From Hydractinia symbiolongicarpus (lineage: Eukaryota; Cnidaria; Hydrozoa; Anthoathecata; Hydractiniidae), in assembly GCF_029227915.1 (NCBI RefSeq), contig NC_079879.1, positions 16,926,001 to 16,990,000 on the forward strand: DNA of 64,000 nucleotides, written 5' to 3'. Each line of letters opens with the position of its first letter. The first letter of the stretch is position 1. The position numbers and the translations under genes are program-made. Shown here piece by piece: positions 56,881 through 64,000 of this stretch. Under the pieces are notes generated by a model. The model saw only the letters and a list, made by a program, of their open reading frames with translations. It did no database searches and was not told the origin of the DNA.

Positions 56881-58170
56881 CACCCAGAGTTAAACGCCAC
56901 GTTAAGCGCTTAAAAAAGCATTTAATCAAGTAATCTGTGCCATACATCGGGGTGGAGCGATTTTGTGAAAGCATACAGTATATCATAAATAACTGCACAC
57001 AATATTTTAGTGTTTCAGGTGTAATATATTTAAAGAGACTCCACTTTAAATAAAAACTCAGCAAACAGCCCGTGGTTAACACCAGGCTGAGTGCTTAACG
57101 CTGGGTTAAGCCACAAGTAACTGTGTTACCCGGCGTTGAATACCTGAGTGAGTGATGAATAAAAACTGTCAATTATGCCACATATTCAGGTAGAGCGCTT
57201 TAGTACAGTTATATGGTATGTATATAGTAAATCAAGTGAAGCGCACACAATTTATGGCGTTTCCGGTGTAATATACTTTTTTTTAAATAACTTTCCACAA
57301 CTTAAGCTGAAATAAAAACGCAAATTACAATCCGTTGTTTCCCCGTCATGGCAAAAAACAATCGGTCAATAACATTTTATTTAGCGGAATAAGTTTTAGT
57401 TAACCTTAACAAATTATTCGTTACACAGGACTGAGCACTTAGGACAGGTAATCTGTGTCACATACATTTTTAAAAAAATTGGAGCGCTTTAGTACACGTG
57501 GAGAGCTTTAGTACACGTATGCAGTAAAGCACACATAAATTATTCCGGATGTTAAATAATTTATAAAAAATGACTTTATTGCATTTTTAGCAGAAATATC
57601 CACATACTGCACACCTGTACTAACCCATTGTTACCCTGTCATAACAAAAACAATTAGTCAATATTATATTATTTTGCAGAATAGGTTTTGGTGCAAATTC
57701 AATAATTAATAACTAGTATAGGCAAACAGCGTTAAACACCCGGCGGAACGATTAATAGTTGTCGTTAACTGTTGCACATATTCAGGTGGAGAGCTTTAGT
57801 ACAGGTATGCAGTAAACCAAGTTAAGTGACACACCATTATATTGGTTTGGCTTTATTCCACATTTACATAAAATAACAAGACAGTTTACAACCCGTTGTT
57901 ACCCTGCCATAGCAAAAAAAAAATTGGTTATCATTTTATTTTGCATAATAAGTGTTAGTAAGTAAGTGTTAACAAATTAATCTTGACACCCGAATGAGCA
58001 CTTAGTACAGGTAAACCGTGTCACATGCGTATAGGCGTAATAGCCTTTTCACAAAAAAACTTATTGCAACTTCAATATAAATAAAACACACAAAAACAAC
58101 GTGTTGTTAACACCCAGTTAAACGTTTATTACAGGTAAACCATGTCACACATGAGTAATAGGCGACTTTT
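56881..58170 (+). repeat. Third diverged tandem array
   Basis: Longest array of the family, with AGCGCTTTAGTACAGGTAT, GTAAACCGTGTCACAT and CCGTTGTTACCCTGTCAT units repeating about eight to ten times. Confidence 0.6.
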
Positions 58171-58221
58171 CGAACAGCACTAGTTCTTTTTGCTTTTTTA
58201 GAGAACGTAAAGAAGGGTCTT

Positions 58222-58499
58222 TCAATTGCTGCAAAACGAATGTGAAGCAAGCTTGAGTGCTCTTACAAATTCTGGATTGCCATTGCTTACATCTTTCAAA
58301 TCATGGTAAAATGATCGAACAGCGTTAGCACATAACCCATGGAAGTCTTTTTTTTTGTAGTCGTAATTTGTCCTCTCTTTAGTAACTTCAGCATATATTC
58401 TTCTTTAGATTTTTCAAAAAGTTCTTCAAGCTCCAATTCCTCTTTGTTAATATATAGATTTCTTTTAGCTGCCTTAAATATTTGGACATTGTTGCTCAT
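58222..58499 (-). pseudogene. Unidentified frame with one shift
   Basis: Opens MSNNVQIFKAAKRNLYINKE, helical and charged, then after a shift in an A/G run near 58345 continues DFHGLCANAVRSFYHDLKDV and EFVRALKLASHSFCSN to a stop at 58222. Both parts look coding. Not recognised; probably a transposon or processed gene remnant. Confidence 0.3.
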
Positions 58500-59021
58500 T
58501 CTTACACTTTTAATCGCCAGCTAACGAAATCACACAATGAAATTCAATTATAACAGAGAAAAATCTTGAGAAGAAAAATGATGCAATAAAAGTTAATCAA
58601 ACCAAATGAAAATCAAAAAAGAAGAGAGAAAAAAGATAATGAACAAGATTGCATAACTTTTTCACATTGCATAATCTGTATACATCGTGACATACGAGGC
58701 GACATATCGATGTAAAAGAAAGAAAAAAAGAAAATAAATGGGATTAAGTACACAACCGTTTTATGAAAGAACCAATGAGGAAAAACATGGTTGCTATGAA
58801 ACAACCTAGAAATGCAATATTAAACGAATGTCCTTGGTAAAAGAATCATAAATTTAATTAGCAGGAGGGACGTCTATTAGGCAGCAAAAGATACACACTT
58901 GTACTTATATTTAAAGAATATAACGACAATACCATACATTCTGGATTGGATCTTGTTTTTGTGATATGAAAGAATGTTTTTATTTCGAAAAAACATATAT
59001 GTAAGTTTTTTTCGTTAGTTC

Positions 59022-59400
59022 CCCTTCAAATTAAAAACTGGTGACATCGCTTGGTTGTTAAGAAATTTAAATATAATTAATGGTTTATATAATGGCACCC
59101 GAGACATAGGCAGTCTTTATAACAACTGCGTCGTTGCGGAAGTATTCACTGGAAATGCTATTGGATATAGAGTACTTATTCCAAAGGTGGAACTTACAAC
59201 TTCAGGCCCAACTATGTCTTCTGTTTTACGTCATACAGGGCTTTCACTGAGGCTGTCTTATGCTATGAAAATTAACAAGATGCATGTAAAAAATTTGGAA
59301 AGGTTAAAATATTATTGTAAAGGTCTTTTTATTTTCTTACGAAAAGTTTAGAGCAAGAGCACTTGACAATGTTAAAATTCGCATTGTTCCCTCTTCTAAG
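59022..59400 (+). pseudogene. Helitron/PIF1-like helicase C-terminal fragment
   Basis: LKTGDIAWLLRNLNIINGLY, then TGNAIGYRVLIPKVELTTSG and LRLSYAMKINKMHVKNLE match the last third of Helitron-type PIF1 helicases (usual phrase: FAMTINKSQGQ). ARALDNVKIRIVPSSK follows after a shift near 59345. The rest of the Rep/helicase is absent, so it is a relic. Confidence 0.7.
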
Positions 59401-59560
59401 TAAGGATTATGTTGATGGGAAATGGTGTATTGCCAAATTCTGAATTGAGAATATTTTTCTTAATATTTGTGAACAAAGCATGTATACATTAAATGTTTAC
59501 AGCGGACTTTGATCGTCTATAGTCATCACGTAGGAAGGGATGAGGGACAACTTTTAGCCC

Positions 59561-59778
59561 CTACCCAAAAAATCTTTCAAAATTAGGTTTTTGTAAAAAA
59601 GAAATAATATCGTTTCCTCTCTCCTTACAAAAAATACCTTTAGCTTCTTTTAGTTTTTCCCTCTCCTTCTTTCTTTGTTCAGCTGTTACTTTAGACTTTA
59701 TACCTAATGCTCCAGTCACAAGATTATGTGCAACTAATGATGAAGTTTCTGGTCTTTTTTTGTAAGGCAACAACACGT
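59561..59778 (-). CDS. Candidate host terminal exon, R3HCC1L-like C-terminus
   Basis: Minus strand: a pyrimidine-rich tract and AG (59780-59779) precede an open segment with KKRPETSSLVAHNLVTGALG and VTAEQRKKEREKLKEAKGI, ending in a stop at 59561. The RPETS...VTGALG plus KLKEAK pattern recalls the C-terminus of R3HCC1/R3HCC1L coiled-coil proteins. Identification is from memory of the family and is tentative. Upstream exons, if any, would lie to the right on the minus strand. Confidence 0.4.
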
Positions 59779-60066
59779 CTAAAAAAGAAATTTTTTGAGC
59801 AAATTTTAGATTTTCATACAGTAAAATTTATGCATTGAGTAGTGTACAATCATAGCCATAAGAAAGAGAAATAGTCTGGAGAATCATCTCAAACCAGATT
59901 TGAACCTGTGTCCCTTGCCGTATTAGTGCCCAGACTACTTTTGAGGGCATCAAAATTAAAACAACACAGTAACTTTTTTAAGAAAGGCTTGATTTACAAG
60001 TAAATTCGTTTGTTTTGGTAAAAATGCATGGGGCAAATTGCTGATTTATCGGTGTAATGTTTCCAG

Positions 60067-60254
60067 AAGGACACCCAATACGTCTATATTGGGTGTTCTG
60101 AAAAGAAACCACGAATACAGTAATTCATGGCTTGAGAAACTCATCCATGTGATAAGCCAAGATCTTGTTGTGGACCAAAAGTTAAAATTGCAGATTGAGA
60201 AAAGAAACTCACACTTATGTGAACGTCGTTTTGGAGAGGATTGTTTACTTCAAC
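60067..60254 (+). CDS. Candidate internal exon, THAP-like
   Basis: TGTTTCCAG precedes and GTAAGT follows 188 open bases. The product includes VLKRNHEYSNSWLEKLIHVI, DQKLKLQIEKRNSHLCERRF and GEDCLLQ. The W...L...V and LCERRF spacing resembles the second half of THAP zinc fingers (normally C-x2-H), with the final His changed to Arg. It may be part of a host gene or a P-element-like transposon. The exon also contains a 10-bp inverted repeat at its 5' end (ACACCCAATA and TATTGGGTGT). Confidence 0.3.
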
Positions 60255-60378
60255 GTAAGTACAAATACTTTTTACCCACAACATAATTTACATACACATA
60301 CAAAACTATTTAGAATTATTCCTAATTTAAACACAAACATAATGCATATTCTATGTTCAACTTTTAGATGATACAACG

Positions 60379-60700
60379 TTGAGAACATTGAAGCCTGTCT
60401 CAATCCATACATGGAACATGGAAGATATATATGATTGGTCGTCACGCTTTAATTTACGTCTTAACGTCAGTAAAACAAAACTTATGCTGTTTTCAACGAA
60501 TCAAATGTCGCGGAAGCATCATTTTTTCGATTATGATGTTACCTATTGTTATTATAATACCTATTGTCATTTTAAATGTATTGGTCGTGTTAACACGACC
60601 AATACATTTAAAATACAGGGAGTACATTTTAGCGAACATTTGACATGGAATTTACATGTGAACGCAATTATTAAAAGTGGTTATGCTGTTTTATGATCTT
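60379..60700 (+). pseudogene. LINE reverse transcriptase fragment (connection region)
   Basis: DIYDWSSRFNLRLNVSKTKL with MLFSTNQMSRKH, and HLTWNLHVNAIIKSGYAVL, are typical of the region after the YADD motif in Jockey/CR1-like RTs. The middle is interrupted by a 46-bp perfect palindrome at 60569-60614. No 5' or 3' continuation is seen. Confidence 0.55.
60569..60614. repeat. 46-bp perfect palindrome
   Basis: Centred on GTTAAC at 60589-60594, with arms ATTTTAAATGTATTGG outward to CGTGTTAACACG in the middle. It lies inside the LINE fragment, whose normal sequence seems to be only one arm. Confidence 0.9.
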
Positions 60701-61345
60701 TATAGCAAAAGACCTATTTCCATATCCATTTTCGTTCCGCGAAATACATAGCAAAATACCGAATAGCATGAAAACGAGATTACTTATAAGCAAATTTTTA
60801 GTCTGCAGCGAAGTAGTGCAAATATTGTTTGTTTACTTGCAATGTTGGCAAAATTAATTTGTCATACAGATTGTTATTAACATTTGGTGATAATATGAGA
60901 TAATAGCATGTATCAATGGGCAGTTCTAATGCAACAAAAGTTTATTATTCTTGGTGTTAAATTAGCTAGGTATTAGCTAGCTTTGAATATGATACAAGTA
61001 GCTAGCTAGTTGGCTGGTTGCTGAATTGTTCGAAGCAAACGTGAAATTTCAAGCTGTTTACCAAAATTGGTGTATTGCTGGTACATATCCTGTGTCGCCA
61101 GTTATTGAGTGTACCTTATTTTTTAAACAAAATCTGTGAAAATAACATTAGCCAGGCTTACTGACAGTAGTTTTAAAATAGTAGTTGAGTTGATCTTGTG
61201 GGTGCCTTACCTAGTAACTCACATTTTACCCATTTGTGATTTCAGAATTAGGATACTAATTTGACTTGGTAGGGAAAGTTGGACTTTAAACTTTCCTTGA
61301 AATGTTCTTGCTTATTTGTGTCACATTTTAAGCCTCTAACATAGA

Positions 61346-62598
<1,253 letters not shown>

Positions 62599-62989
62599 GT
62601 ATTCTATATAATAATACGCTTGTGTGAGTAACCATGTGAGTACACGACACGCAAAGTACGGGTCACTTTTTTATCACGTGACGTTACGCTAAAATTTACT
62701 AAGTTATAAAAACGTAAATCAGGGGGTTACTATATAATCATTTAATTCTTCTTTCTTATTACCTTAAAAAATAAAACTCTATTTTACTGAAAACTTTATT
62801 GAAACTATTTTTTTTTATTTTTAAACGTTTTTATTTGTTTTGTTTTTATTTTAAAAGCCCCACGGAGTCGTTATAAACATAATAATTTAATTTTCCCCCT
62901 GGATTAATGTCCACGCCGTATCTAACGGAAACAAGTTGTTTATCAACTGAAAAAAGAAAAGCAGAGCGAAGAAGGTTGTCTGTTTTTCA

Positions 62990-64000
62990 AAGTAATCTCG
63001 GAAAAAGTTATTTCAAACATTGTTTACTCATCATGAGGTTAGATTAAAGCTTATATTTGTTTTTCTATATTTTCCATTTTTGTGTTCTGGGACCGAGGTT
63101 GCTTCCTTTTATAGAAATTCTATCGAATTCGAATATGAATGTAATTCGAATCTGAAATGTAAAAAACAAACTATTGTGTTGTTGTCAAACGAAGTTGGTG
63201 TTGTAGTTAGAAATGTTTCTAACGTACGATGATTAACATCACAAAGAGAACTGATTGGAAATGTTTCAGGCAATTGTATGCATCTTTAATTCGTTCTCTT
63301 TGGGATGAAATGAAGTTTAGTATTCATAGTAAAAAACTGATTGGAAGCTACCTACTGAAAAGTAAAAGAAAAACAGGTTCGTTTAGATTATTTAGTAGAG
63401 AAATGAACTTGGGTGTATAACGAGTTTCTAGCTGTTTCTTTCAAAGCTAAATTTTCCTTAAATACTAAGTTTGTTGTTTTGTCTTGACCCAGAAAATATT
63501 TTCTTTAAGCACTTATTTTGAATGTACATACTCTAAAAAAAGAGTCAGAAGTTTAGAATATCCTAAAAATATGTCAAAGCTTAATAGTTTGTTTTAAATA
63601 TGAAGATTTGTATGACAAACAAAATTTATTAGAAGTTTACTTTTTTTATGGTATATCAAACGAACTGAACTTTTTTTGTCCAAGCAATGGGCTGTTACAT
63701 GTAGTAGAATTGCCATTAGCTAGCCATAGTAACTTATAGCATGCTTTTTTTTCATTAAGGAATTATATGTTTTCAGGCCATAGTCATGTTAAGAACATAT
63801 TGAGAAAAATGAGGATAGCATTTGTCAAAGAAGTTTAGAACATCCAGGCTGAAACTAAAACACACTATTCTTATAAAAATTTTTCCGTTGTTACTGTTTT
63901 TCACACTACAGATTGTGTGATTCAGTGTTGACGTCGTTATAAAAAACCTAAACCTAAAACCCAAACTTAAATCAATGTTTACATCTGTTACGTTGCCGTT
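62990..64000 (-). repeat. Dispersed repeat, copy C (inverted, cut by window end)
   Basis: Reverse complement of 1-1140. Frames at 63020-63232 and 63229-63420 are not conserved in copies A and B and are not supported as genes. Confidence 0.75.

Noticed and set aside
63020-63420. Secreted-protein-like frames with a hydrophobic start
   Set aside because: The same repeat at 1-1140 and 50158-51135 does not keep the frames.

Overview
The window is AT-rich animal DNA dominated by transposable elements in various states of decay. No bacterial operons, rRNA or true tRNA genes are visible. The mix (a Polinton/Maverick, a DIRS-type YR retrotransposon, several non-LTR retrotransposons, a tRNA-derived SINE, MITEs, Helitron and hAT pieces) points to a metazoan. 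I suspect a cnidarian, possibly hydrozoan, from the style of the elements, but the species cannot be fixed from sequence alone. Only three or four short stretches near 36.4, 59.6 and 60.1 kb look like possible host exons.

Layout. 1-1140: copy A of a ~1.1 kb repeat; copy B is at 50158-51135 and inverted copy C at 62990-64000. 3060-4350: a degenerate tandem repeat. 6.25-6.48, 46.6-49.85 and 56.7-58.2 kb: a dispersed family carrying a small hairpin plus a diverged tandem array. 6.78-7.76 and 28.89-29.13 kb: the two halves of a host repeat, split by a ~21 kb Polinton (7758-28888). The unsplit copy of that repeat lies at 54.6-55.45 kb and acts as an empty-site reference. 29.9-36.1 kb: a (TA)n tract, a DIRS-type element on the minus strand (31168-35237) and two MITEs. 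40.56-42.96 kb: a degraded reverse-transcriptase element. 51.14-53.6 kb: a second, much shortened Polinton, followed by a hAT transposase tail. 59-62.6 kb: Helitron helicase tail, candidate host exons and two LINE fragments.

The Polinton is the main biological system. Left to right on + it carries a SAP-domain/protein-primed DNA polymerase B, a membrane protein gene (split by a 3.4 kb LINE), a small conserved protein, an HNH-like fragment, two small Cys-rich proteins, the FtsK/HerA-type packaging ATPase, an MSV199/DUF3627 virus-type protein and an unknown gene. On the minus strand follow a DDE integrase, a tail-anchored protein, an HNH nuclease with Cys-rich repeats that are tandemly triplicated, and the major capsid protein. 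Then come a coiled-coil membrane protein (+), a candidate minor capsid protein (-), two conserved genes (+) and a right-end block of small minus-strand genes. Replication (polymerase), integration (integrase) and virion morphogenesis (capsid proteins, ATPase) functions are therefore all represented, but nearly every large gene carries frameshifts or stops, and the polymerase has lost motif B. I did not find the adenovirus-type cysteine protease.

Two regulatory patterns recur in the Polintons. A TATAATAAAG-like box abuts the start codon of many genes, resembling poxvirus-style late promoters. Perfect 13-14 bp stem-loops sit just after stop codons, one of them conserved at the equivalent position in the second Polinton. 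These may be the least described features here.
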